Positions 53,169-61,403 of a stretch of DNA of 64,000 nucleotides are shown here, piece by piece (position 1 is the stretch's first letter; every line of letters begins with the position of its first letter). Source of the DNA: Streptomyces piniterrae (GTDB lineage Bacteria; Actinomycetota; Actinomycetes; Streptomycetales; Streptomycetaceae); NCBI RefSeq assembly GCF_005048155.1, contig NZ_SUMB01000001.1, positions 434,001-498,000 of the forward strand, given 5' to 3'. A program made the translations under genes and the position numbers. The notes below the pieces were generated by a model, which had not been told where the DNA came from, did not search any database, and was given only the letters and a program-made list of their open reading frames with translations.

Positions 53169-54443
53169 TCACAGGCGCCGGTCGTAGCCGGCGGGCAGGT
53201 GGTTGGTGCCGCGGCCGAGGACGGCCGGGATCCACTGGATGTCCTCGTCCTTGATGGCGAGGTGGAGGCCGGGGAGCCGGGTGAGCAGGGCGCCGAGTGC
53301 GACCTGGAGCTCGGCGCGGGCGAGGGCGGCGCCGGGGCAGAAGTGGATGGCGTGGCCGAAGGCGAGATGCGGGTTGGGGGTGCGGTCGAGGTCGAGAGCG
53401 TCCGGGTCGGGGAAGCGGCGCGGATCGCGGTTGGCGGCGCACAGGGAGACGATCACGGAGTCGCCGGCCGGGACCTCGGTGCCGTGCAGGTCGCTGTCCC
53501 GGTTGAAGAAGCGCCAGGTGGTCAGTTCGAATGCGCTGTCGTGGCGAAGGAGTTCCTCGACCGCGCGGGGCAGCAGCTGGGGTGCCTCGCGCAGCCGGGC
53601 CAGCTGGTCGGGGTGGCGGAAGAGGGCGATCAGCGAGGTGGTGATCTGGTTGGTGACCGGTTCCTGGCCGGCCACCAGCAGCTGGAAGATCATCGAGTCC
53701 AGCTCCTCCGGCGACAGTTCGCCGCCGTCGCGGGCCACGACGAGGCGGCCGAGCAGGTCGTCGTCCCCGTGTGCGCGCTTGTGGGTGACGACGTCGGCGA
53801 TATAGCTCTGCAGACCGTGCAGCCGGGCCTCGTACAGCGGTCGTCCGGGGTCGGTGGGGCCGACGGGCTGGACGACCTTGCCCCAGTCCCGGTCGAAGCG
53901 GGCGGCCAGCTCCTGGGGGAGGCCGATGACTTCGGCGAGGACCTGGAACGGGAAGTGGGCGGCGAAGCCGGCGACGAGGTCGGCGGGGCCGGTTTCGGGC
54001 AGTGCGTCGATGAGGGTGTCGGCCAGTTCCTGGAAGCGGGGGCGCAGGCTCTCGACGCGACGGGGGGTGAAGGCGTCGGTGACGAAGCGCCGCATGCGGG
54101 TGTGCTCGGGCGGGTCCTGGTGGAGGAGATGGGCCTGGAGCTGGGAGTGCTGCGGCTCGGGCATGATCGATGCGCGGGCGCGCCAGCGGTCGTTGCCGCG
54201 GTCGTGGTTCTTGCCCAGGCGGTCGTCGTTGAGGGCGGCGTGGGCGGCCTCGTAGCCGGTGACGAGCCAGGCCTGTACGCCGCTGGGGAACAGCACCCGG
54301 TGGACCGGTCCTGCCTCGCGCATCCGCTCGTAGAGGGGGTAGGGGTTGCTCTTGTAGGGGCAGCCCATCAGGGGGACCGGGTCGGCCAGGGGCTCGGCGC
54401 CGGGCTGCGGCTCCACGGCGGGCCGGGGTTGCTGGAGGGTCAT
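53169..54443 (-). CDS. Cytochrome P450 with atypical I-helix
   Basis: The 424-aa soluble bacterial P450 has the haem-binding loop FGHAIHFCPGAALAR and the ExxR motif in AVEELLRHD. The I-helix reads LLVAGQEPVTNQ. The usual acid is kept, but the conserved oxygen-activating threonine of AGxET is a proline. P450s that couple radicals rather than insert oxygen often lack this threonine. It may thus catalyse phenol coupling or desaturation of an isocyano-amino-acid product. GAGGAG precedes the ATG, 11 nt after the asparagine synthetase-like stop. Confidence 0.92.
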   Translation of the reverse strand: MTLQQPRPAVEPQPGAEPLADPVPLMGCPYKSNPYPLYERMREAGPVHRVLFPSGVQAWLVTGYEAAHAALNDDRLGKNHDRGNDRWRARASIMPEPQHSQLQAHLLHQDPPEHTRMRRFVTDAFTPRRVESLRPRFQELADTLIDALPETGPADLVAGFAAHFPFQVLAEVIGLPQELAARFDRDWGKVVQPVGPTDPGRPLYEARLHGLQSYIADVVTHKRAHGDDDLLGRLVVARDGGELSPEELDSMIFQLLVAGQEPVTNQITTSLIALFRHPDQLARLREAPQLLPRAVEELLRHDSAFELTTWRFFNRDSDLHGTEVPAGDSVIVSLCAANRDPRRFPDPDALDLDRTPNPHLAFGHAIHFCPGAALARAELQVALGALLTRLPGLHLAIKDEDIQWIPAVLGRGTNHLPAGYDRRL

Positions 54444-54454
54444 GCGAGGGCTCC

Positions 54455-56287
54455 TCAGAGGGCGAGTTCGGGCTGGTGGTGGTCCAGCCACAGGGCCAGG
54501 TCGACGACGCGTTCGAGGCGGAGGCGGTGGCCCCACTCCAGCCGTTCGGGCGGTGTGTCGAGGCAGGGCTTGATACGGGTCTCGTCGGCCAGGGCGCGGA
54601 CCTGTGCCATGGCCAGGGCGTCGCGGGCCAGGTCCTGAAGGCCGCGGTTGTAGTCGGGGTGGTGGGTGGCCGGGTAGTGGTTCTTGGGCCGGTGCAGCAC
54701 GGAGTCGGGTGCGAGTCCGGCGCCGGCGGCGCGCAGCAGGCTCTTCTCCCGGCCGTCGAAGCTCTGCAGCGCCCAGGGCGCGGCGAAGGCGTACTCGACG
54801 AGGCGGTGGTCGCAGTAGGGGACGCGGACCTCCAGGCCCTGGGTCATGCTCAACCGGTCCTTGCGGTGCAGGAGTTGGCGCAGCCAGCGGGTCAGGGACA
54901 GGTGCTGCATCTCGCGTTGCCGATGCTCGACGGGGGTCTCGTCGTCCCGGTGCGGTACGGCGGCCAGCGCGCCGCGGTACGTGTCAGCGCGGAACTCCGC
55001 CATCCGCAGGTCGAGTTCCGGGTTGAGCGGCATCGCGGCCTCGTCACCGGTGACGAGCAGCCACGGGAAGGTGGTCGCGGCCAGTGCCTTCGGATTGTGG
55101 AACCACGGGTAGCCGCCGAACACCTCGTCCGCCGCCTCGCCGGACAGGGCCACGGTGGAGTGCTCGCGGATCTCGCCGAACAGCAGGTACAGCGAGGTGT
55201 CCATGTCGCCGACGCCGATCGGCGAGTCCCTCGCCACCACGACCGCCTTCCGGTGCTCGGGGTCGAGCAGGTCGCGCGGATCGAGGACGACCGTGCTGTG
55301 GTCGGTGCCGATGTGGGCGCCGGCCTCGGTGGCGTACGGGGTGTCGTGGCCGGTGCGCAGCACATCGCCGGTGAACTGCTCGGCCTGGTCGCTGTAGTCG
55401 ACGGCGTAGGAGCGGATGCGGGCGTCCGGGCCTTCGCGCAGCCGGAGTTCGTCGGCGAGCAGCGCGGTCAGGACGGTGGAGTCGATGCCGCCGGACAGCA
55501 GGCTGCACAGCGGGACATCGGCCTCCAGCTGGCTGCGGGCGGCCGTGCCGACCAGGTCGCGGATCCGCTCGACGGCCGTGTCCCGGTCGTCCCCGGCAGG
55601 TTCGGCGTCCAGGTCCAGCTGCCAGTAGCGGCGTTCGCGGATGCCGTCCCGGTCGAGGACGAGCAGGCCGCCGGGCTCCACCTCCCGCACCCCGGACCAC
55701 ACCGTCGGCCCGGTGTTGAACAGCAGGCCGTACGCCTCCCGCAGCCCGTCGGAGTCCACCCGGGGCCGTATCTCCGGGTGGGCGAACAGGGCCTTGGGCT
55801 CGGAGGCGAAGGCCAGACCGCCGTCGACGGCGGCCCAGAAGAGGGGTTTGACGCCCAGCCGGTCCCGGACGAGGAGAAGCCGCTGTGCGCGCTCGTCCCA
55901 GACCGCGAAGGCGAACATGCCCTCCAGGTGCTCGGCGAGATCCGCACCCCACTCCGCGTACGCCCGCAGCACCACCTCGGTGTCGCTGCGGGTGCGGAAG
56001 TGGTGTCCCCGGGCGCGCAGTTCGGCCCGCAGCTGGTGATGGTTGTACACCTCGCCGCTGTAACTGAGGACGGTGGTCGGCCGGTCCGGGCGGTCGGTCA
56101 TCGGCTGTACGCCGCCGGCCAGGTCGATGACGGCCAGCCGGCGATGGCCGATCGCGGCGCGCTCGCCGAGCCAGACACCGCCCGCGTCCGGGCCGCGCGG
56201 GGTGAGGGTGGCGGTCATGGCCTCGATGGCATGGGCCCGGGTGCGGGCGTCGCCGTGAAAGGACGCCCAGCCGGTGATTCCGCACAT
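54455..56287 (-). CDS. asnB: Asparagine synthetase (glutamine-hydrolysing) family amidotransferase
   Basis: The 610-aa enzyme starts with the class II glutamine amidotransferase domain: nucleophile Cys2 (MCGITGWASF), GHRRLAVIDLAGG and SYSGEVYN. The synthetase domain carries the ATP pyrophosphatase motif LLSGGIDSTVL. Both halves look complete. Within an isocyanide operon it may amidate a biosynthetic carboxylate rather than make asparagine. AGGAG precedes the ATG; the gene lies 16 nt after the MFS stop. Confidence 0.92.
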   Translation of the reverse strand: MCGITGWASFHGDARTRAHAIEAMTATLTPRGPDAGGVWLGERAAIGHRRLAVIDLAGGVQPMTDRPDRPTTVLSYSGEVYNHHQLRAELRARGHHFRTRSDTEVVLRAYAEWGADLAEHLEGMFAFAVWDERAQRLLLVRDRLGVKPLFWAAVDGGLAFASEPKALFAHPEIRPRVDSDGLREAYGLLFNTGPTVWSGVREVEPGGLLVLDRDGIRERRYWQLDLDAEPAGDDRDTAVERIRDLVGTAARSQLEADVPLCSLLSGGIDSTVLTALLADELRLREGPDARIRSYAVDYSDQAEQFTGDVLRTGHDTPYATEAGAHIGTDHSTVVLDPRDLLDPEHRKAVVVARDSPIGVGDMDTSLYLLFGEIREHSTVALSGEAADEVFGGYPWFHNPKALAATTFPWLLVTGDEAAMPLNPELDLRMAEFRADTYRGALAAVPHRDDETPVEHRQREMQHLSLTRWLRQLLHRKDRLSMTQGLEVRVPYCDHRLVEYAFAAPWALQSFDGREKSLLRAAGAGLAPDSVLHRPKNHYPATHHPDYNRGLQDLARDALAMAQVRALADETRIKPCLDTPPERLEWGHRLRLERVVDLALWLDHHQPELAL

Positions 56288-56303
56288 ACGAGTGGCTCCT
56301 GGG

Positions 56304-57755
56304 TCAGTTGGGGGCGGCGGACGCCGCGTCGGTCGTCTTCTCGGGCACGGGTGTGCGGCTCCTGCCGGAAAGGGCGAGCAGGGGAACGGCGAGAGCGGCG
56401 GCGAGGGCGGCCAGTGCGAGCCCGGCCCGTACGCCTTCCTGCGGTCCGGTCAGTCCCCAGACCGCGGTGGCCAGGGCGGGTCCCAGGGTGAAGCCGAGAC
56501 TGCGGGCGAGCTGCACCGTGGACCCGACGGTCGCGGTCCGCTCCGGCGGGGCCGCGCTCATGACCAGGGCCTGGGTGGGGCCGCCGTTCAGGCCCAGCCC
56601 GACACCCGCCAGCGCCAGCCGCCAGGCCACGTCGAGCGGTGACCAGCCGTCGTCCAGCGGGACCAGCAGAAGCAGGCCGGCGGCGGTGAGCGCGGCGCCG
56701 GCGACCGCCACCCGCCGGGCGCCGCACCAGTCGGCGAGGCGCCCGCCGACCGGGCCCGCCAGGCCCATGCCGAGGGGGAAGGCGAGGACGGTCAGTCCGG
56801 TCGCGGTGGCGCTGACGCCGTTGTCGCGCTGGAGATGCAGGGCGAGCACATAGTGCATGGCAGCGAATCCGGCAGCGAGGGAAAGCACCGCGCCGTGCGC
56901 CCCGAGCAGCCCGCCGGCCCGCAGCACACCGGCCACCGGCCGGCCGCCCGGACCGCGCAGCCACCACCACAGCACCGGGGCCGCCGCGACGGCGAGCAGC
57001 AGCCACGACGGGTGGTCCGACGCCAGGGTCAGCGCCAGCAGCAGGACCGCCACACCGGAGGCCACCAGCAGCGCGTCCGCCGCCGACCGCCGGTCGGGCC
57101 GGCGCGGCCCGCCGTCGCGCGGCAAGGCCCGCCAGGCCACGACCAGCGCGAGGACACAGAAGGGGAGCTTGACCAGGAAGACCGAGCGCCAGCCCAGGTG
57201 GTCGAGCAGCAGACCGCCCACGGCGGGCCCGGCCACCGCGCCCAGCGGGCCCAGGGTGGCGGGCACGCTCATCGCCCGTCCGCGCAGCTCCGGCCGTACG
57301 GAGCGGATCGCGAGGAGGGGCATCAGGACGAACAGCACCGCCCCGAACGCGCCCTGCGCCAGGCGGGCGGCGATCAGCCAGGCCATCCACGGCGCCGCCG
57401 CAGCCACGGCGCTGCACAGGCCGAAGCCGCAGGTCGCGACCAGTACGACGGGCCGCAGTCGCACTCCGTCCAGCCACCGGCCGACGGGCAACAGCAAGGC
57501 CAGGACGGGGAGTTGGTAGCCCAGCACCGCCCACTGGGCGGTCGCGGCGGACACCTGGAGACCGTCGGCGATGTCCGCCAGCGCCACGTTGACGATGTTC
57601 ATGTCGAGCATCGCCACGAACGCCAGCACGCCCGCCACGGCGACCAGGGACCAGCGGTCCTCGCCGACGGGTATGTCGCCGGGCCGTTCCGGGCCGGGAC
57701 TGTGGTGTGCCACCCTTCCCCCTTCGCTGTCACGGGTGGGCTGCCGGACAGCCAC
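56304..57755 (-). CDS. MFS exporter, DHA2-type (14-helix)
   Basis: The 483-aa protein has about fourteen hydrophobic segments and the DHA2 motif LDMNIVNVALADIADGL in the first helix. LPVGRWLDGVRLRPVVL is the loop 2-3 motif, and WAVLGYQLPVLALLLPV follows the family pattern. It is the first gene of the isocyanide operon, and product export or self-resistance is likely. The start is uncertain: the GTG at 57755 is given, and a GTG 14 codons downstream with gggggaagg before it is equally good. Confidence 0.88.
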   Translation of the reverse strand: MAVRQPTRDSEGGRVAHHSPGPERPGDIPVGEDRWSLVAVAGVLAFVAMLDMNIVNVALADIADGLQVSAATAQWAVLGYQLPVLALLLPVGRWLDGVRLRPVVLVATCGFGLCSAVAAAAPWMAWLIAARLAQGAFGAVLFVLMPLLAIRSVRPELRGRAMSVPATLGPLGAVAGPAVGGLLLDHLGWRSVFLVKLPFCVLALVVAWRALPRDGGPRRPDRRSAADALLVASGVAVLLLALTLASDHPSWLLLAVAAAPVLWWWLRGPGGRPVAGVLRAGGLLGAHGAVLSLAAGFAAMHYVLALHLQRDNGVSATATGLTVLAFPLGMGLAGPVGGRLADWCGARRVAVAGAALTAAGLLLLVPLDDGWSPLDVAWRLALAGVGLGLNGGPTQALVMSAAPPERTATVGSTVQLARSLGFTLGPALATAVWGLTGPQEGVRAGLALAALAAALAVPLLALSGRSRTPVPEKTTDAASAAPN

Positions 57756-57811
57756 CTCGTCTCAGGAGTCGAGAGGGAACCGGGCGAAGTTCCCGGCCGT
57801 ACCCAGGAAAA

Positions 57812-57831
57812 GTGACCGGCGGGCTGGTTAC
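57812..57831. promoter_or_regulatory. Candidate operator in the divergent MFS/copZ region
   Basis: GTGACC-N8-GGTTAC is a near-perfect inverted repeat (one mismatch) 57 nt upstream of the MFS start. It could bind the regulator of the isocyanide operon. No dedicated regulator gene lies in the cluster, so this is weak. Confidence 0.25.
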
Positions 57832-58014
57832 CGCACCGACCGGCGGAGCCGGCCGCCCCCGGCCCCGTCCGCAGCCTCGAAAAACCGGCATCCCCCACCG
57901 CGGAACTCCACGCTCCGCCGGACCGACTCCTGAAGCGTGGGCGGCGGTCTGAAACACCCCGCGCCCGCGCATCCGTACACCACCGAAAGCGCTCACAGCA
58001 CCGAGGAGTTCTCC

Positions 58015-58230
58015 ATGACCCAGAAGCAGTACAACGTCACCGGAATGAGCTGCGGGCACTGCGCGGCGAGCATCAGGGAAGAGGTTTCCGAGGTGCCGGG
58101 CGTGACCGAGGTCGTCGTCGACCTCACCGCGAACGCCGTCACCGTGCACGGCACGGACCTCGACGACCAGCGGCTGCGCGCGGCCATCGTCGAGGCCGGC
58201 TACGGCGTCGCCGACCCGGTCTCCGCCTGA
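58015..58230 (+). CDS. copZ: CopZ-like heavy-metal-associated copper chaperone
   Basis: The 71-aa ferredoxin-like HMA domain has the metal site NVTGMSCGHCAASI. Such proteins carry Cu(I) in the cytoplasm to CopA-type ATPases. GAGGAG precedes the ATG. It is divergent from the isocyanide operon and convergent with the FecBCD-type transporter, so it is not in a simple copZ-copA pair; a copA-like gene starts 4.6 kb further on. Confidence 0.92.
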   Translation: MTQKQYNVTGMSCGHCAASIREEVSEVPGVTEVVVDLTANAVTVHGTDLDDQRLRAAIVEAGYGVADPVSA

Positions 58231-58241
58231 CCGGACCGTGC

Positions 58242-58274
58242 GCCGGGCAGGGCGCGATCGGCGTCCTGCCCGGC
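58242..58274. terminator. Perfect 10-bp bidirectional hairpin
   Basis: GCCGGGCAGG at 58242-58251 pairs with CCTGCCCGGC at 58265-58274 around a 13-nt loop in the 49-nt gap between the convergent copZ and ABC-ATPase genes. Confidence 0.7.
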
Positions 58275-58279
58275 CGGGT

Positions 58280-59095
58280 TCAGCCGCCGGTGGCCATCTC
58301 CGCCGCCGCTGCGGTCTCCGTGCCGGCCGGCGCCCGGTGATCGAAAGCGATCAGCGGATCACCGGTCAGCGGATGGTCGACCACCGCCGCCCGCACACCG
58401 AACACCTCGGCCAGCAGGGCGGGAGTGAGGACCTGGCGCGGCGGCCCGGAGGCGATCACGGCTCCGGCATGCAGGACATGCAGTCGGTCGCACACGGAGG
58501 CGGCCGCGTTGAGGTCGTGCAGCGACACCAGTGTCGTACGCCGCTGGGTGCGCAGCAGGGCCAGCAGTTCCACCTGGTGGCGGACGTCGAGGTGGTTGGT
58601 CGGCTCGTCCAGCACCAGCACGTCCGGGTTCTGGGCGAACGCACGGGCCAGCAGGACGCGTTGGCGTTCGCCACCGGACAGGGTCGTGAACCGGCGCCCG
58701 GCCGCCGCCGTCATGCCGACCCCGGCCAGGGCCCGGGCGATCACGTCCCGGTCGGCGGCGTCATCACCCGCGAAGGCCCGCTTGTACGGCGTGCGCCCCA
58801 TCGCGACGACCTCGTGGACGGTCAGCTCGAAGTCACCGCCCCGTTCCTGCGGCAGCGCGGCGATATGCCGCGCCGACTGGACCGGGGTCAGCTCGCGGAG
58901 GTCGGTGCCGGCCAGCAGCACCCGACCGGCAGTGGGCTTCAGATGCCGGTAGACGGAGCGCAGCAGCGTCGACTTGCCGCTGCCGTTCGGCCCGACCAGA
59001 CCGGTGATCTCGCCCTCGGCCGCCACCAGATGGGCCCCCGCCACGACCGTACGGCCCGTGTAGGCGACATGCAGGTCTTCGATGTCGATTCTCAA
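58280..59095 (-). CDS. FecE/BtuD-type ABC transporter ATPase
   Basis: The 271-aa protein has Walker A GLVGPNGSGKSTLL, signature TLSGGERQRVLLARA and Walker B VLVLDEPTNHLD, the pattern of siderophore, haem and cobalamin importers. Its ATG overlaps the permease stop by 4 nt. It completes a three-gene importer operon with the permease and binding protein. Confidence 0.93.
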   Translation of the reverse strand: MRIDIEDLHVAYTGRTVVAGAHLVAAEGEITGLVGPNGSGKSTLLRSVYRHLKPTAGRVLLAGTDLRELTPVQSARHIAALPQERGGDFELTVHEVVAMGRTPYKRAFAGDDAADRDVIARALAGVGMTAAAGRRFTTLSGGERQRVLLARAFAQNPDVLVLDEPTNHLDVRHQVELLALLRTQRRTTLVSLHDLNAAASVCDRLHVLHAGAVIASGPPRQVLTPALLAEVFGVRAAVVDHPLTGDPLIAFDHRAPAGTETAAAAEMATGG

Positions 59096-60189
59096 CTATC
59101 GCTCCCAAGACGCCGGTTCAGCAGATACAGCAGGGCCGGAGCCCCGATGAGCGAGGTGACCACACCGACCGGCAGCTCCTGCGAGTCCATCGCCGTACGG
59201 CAGACGATGTCGACCACCACCAGGAGCAGCGCCCCGAACAGCGCCGAGACCGGCAGCAGCCGGCGGTGGTCGCCGCCGACGACCAGACGGCAGGCATGCG
59301 GCACCATCAGCGCGACGAAGGCGATCGCCCCGGACACCGCCACCAGGACGCCGGTCAGCACACTGGTCACCGTGAACAGCTCCCGGCGCAGCCGGGTGAC
59401 ATGGACACCGAGCCCGGCCGCCGTCTCGTCGCCCATCAGCAGGGCGTTCAGCCCCCGGGCGCGCGCCTGCAACCACAGCAGGGCGGCCGGCACCACGACC
59501 GCGGGCACCGCCACCAGCGGCCAGCTCGCGCCGCTCAGACTGCCCATCAGCCAGAACAGCACGCTGTGCGTCTGCTGCTCGTCCCCGGCCCGCAACACCA
59601 GATAGCTGGTGAAGCCGGACAGGAACTGGCCGATCGCCACCCCGGCCAGCACCAGCCGCAGCGGCGCGAACCCCCCGCCCCGCCGGGCGACGGCCCACAC
59701 CAGGGCGAAGGTGGCCAGCGCCCCGGCGAAGGCCGCGCCGGACAGCCCCAGGCCCAGCGCCCCGCCCGCGCCGAGACCCAGGACGATGGAGGCGACCGCC
59801 CCGAGCGACGCCCCGTTGGAGATGCCCAGCAGGTACGGGTCGGCCAGCGGGTTGCGCACCAGCGCCTGCACCGCCGTACCGACGAGGCCGAGCCCGGCCC
59901 CCACCAGCGCGGCCAGCACCGCACGGGGGACCCGCAGTTGCCACACGATCAGGTCGTTCGTGCCCGGCCGCGGCGCCTCACCGGACAGCCGCCGCCACAC
60001 CACGCCCCACACCTCGCCGGGCGGAATGGACGTCGACCCCCAGGCGACCGCGGCCGTCAGAGCCGCGAGCAGCGCCACAGCGAGCACCAACGCCAGCGGT
60101 CCCGCGGGCAGTCCACGCGCGTCATCCGGACTCGCGTCCGTCGTGCTGGTGCGGCGAGACGAAGACCGTGAGGACAGTGCGGAGATCAC
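59092..60189 (-). CDS. FecCD/BtuC-type ABC transporter permease
   Basis: The 365-aa protein has about ten helices and the family motifs QLRVPRAVLAALVGAGLGL, VRNPLADPYLLGISNGAS and VGAIAFVALMVPH-like VSGAIAFVALMVPHACRLVV. The GTG at 60189 overlaps the binding-protein stop by 4 nt (GTGA) and is clearly better than longer upstream options. It imports metal-chelate-type substrates; the cargo is unknown. Confidence 0.92.
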   Translation of the reverse strand: MISALSSRSSSRRTSTTDASPDDARGLPAGPLALVLAVALLAALTAAVAWGSTSIPPGEVWGVVWRRLSGEAPRPGTNDLIVWQLRVPRAVLAALVGAGLGLVGTAVQALVRNPLADPYLLGISNGASLGAVASIVLGLGAGGALGLGLSGAAFAGALATFALVWAVARRGGGFAPLRLVLAGVAIGQFLSGFTSYLVLRAGDEQQTHSVLFWLMGSLSGASWPLVAVPAVVVPAALLWLQARARGLNALLMGDETAAGLGVHVTRLRRELFTVTSVLTGVLVAVSGAIAFVALMVPHACRLVVGGDHRRLLPVSALFGALLLVVVDIVCRTAMDSQELPVGVVTSLIGAPALLYLLNRRLGSDS

Positions 60190-61268
60190 GGCTGGCCGAC
60201 CTTGCCCGGGTAGAGGGCCTTGGCGATCTCCTCGACCGTCTCGGCGTTCTCGACACCGGCGATGGTGGTCCGCTCGGAGCCGATGCGCAGGAAGTGGCCC
60301 TTCTCGACCGCCTTCATGCCCTTGGTGGCCGGGTTGCTCTCCAGCCACTTCTGCGCGGCGTCGAACGCCTTCTTGTTCGCCGCCTCGCTGCCCCGGTCGC
60401 GGACCCCGAGCTGGATCCAGTCCGGGTTCTTGGCGATCACGTCCTCCCAGCCGACCTGCTTGTGGTCGCTGTCGCAGTCGGCGAAGGCGTTGCGGGCCCC
60501 GGCCAGCGTGATCACCGCGTTGCCGACCTGACGGTTGCAGAGGACGCTGGGCTGCTTGGTGCCGGCGTCGTAGTCGAAGAAGAAGTACGTCGGCCGCTTG
60601 CTCTCCGCCGTACCCCCGATCGCCTTGTGGACCGCGTCGACCTTCTTCCTCATCCCGGCGACGAGTTCCTTCGCCTTGGCGCTCGTGCCGGTGACCGCGC
60701 CCAGCGACGTGATGTCGGCCTCGACCGCCGACAGGTCCGTCACGGGGCTCTTGCTCTGCGCCGCGCAGGCGGTGGACTTCAGGTAGATGTGCTGGATCCC
60801 GACCGCCTTGAACTCCTCAGCGGTCGGCGCGTCGCCCATCCCCCCGCCGCCCATGCCCCCCATGGACGCGAACGTGTCGATGTACAGGTCGGCGCCGGAG
60901 CCGAGCAGCTTCTCCTTCGGGATCACGCTTTGGCCGAGCACCTTCACCTTCTGCGCCTGCGCGTCCAGCGCGCCGGGCAGCGTGCCCTTGCCAGGGGGGA
61001 AACCGGTGCCGATCACCTTGTCCCCGGCGCCCAGGCGCAGCAGCAGTTCCAGGCTGGAGGCGTTGCTGGTGACGATCTTCTTCGGGGCCGCGGAGAAGGT
61101 CGTCCTGGCGCCCATGCAGTCGGTGACGGACACCGGGTAGTCACCGGCGACGGACTTCCCGGCCTTCCCGGTGCTGTCGTCCGCGCCCTGCCCCCCACCG
61201 CCGCAGCCGGCGGCCAGCAGGCCGCCGATCACCACGGCCGCGGTACCGCCCCACACACGAGAACGCAT
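60186..61268 (-). CDS. FecB/BtuF-like lipoprotein with a methionine-rich loop
   Basis: The 360-aa binding protein of the importer has a signal peptide and lipobox LLAAGC22. The first lobe has KKIVTSNASSLELLLRLGAG and LGSGADLYID. An insertion then reads SMGGMGGGGMGDAP (Met136, Met139, Met144). Besides the lipid-linked Cys it holds four cysteines (Cys51, Cys168 and two in VLCNRQ and FADCDSD), unusual for siderophore-binding proteins. Met and Cys placed this way suggest copper or a copper chelate as cargo. GGAGG precedes the ATG. Confidence 0.9.
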   Translation of the reverse strand: MRSRVWGGTAAVVIGGLLAAGCGGGGQGADDSTGKAGKSVAGDYPVSVTDCMGARTTFSAAPKKIVTSNASSLELLLRLGAGDKVIGTGFPPGKGTLPGALDAQAQKVKVLGQSVIPKEKLLGSGADLYIDTFASMGGMGGGGMGDAPTAEEFKAVGIQHIYLKSTACAAQSKSPVTDLSAVEADITSLGAVTGTSAKAKELVAGMRKKVDAVHKAIGGTAESKRPTYFFFDYDAGTKQPSVLCNRQVGNAVITLAGARNAFADCDSDHKQVGWEDVIAKNPDWIQLGVRDRGSEAANKKAFDAAQKWLESNPATKGMKAVEKGHFLRIGSERTTIAGVENAETVEEIAKALYPGKVGQP

Positions 61269-61403
61269 CGAAAAGCCTCCAAAGATCCACTCGGTACGCG
61301 GGCGAACTTCCGCCACGCGCTCCGGTAGTCGGGGCAGATCGCCGTCGAGTTCCCGGCCCTTGCCAGATCGGCCGAGGGCCGGCCGCTCGGTTCGATCATC
61401 GGG

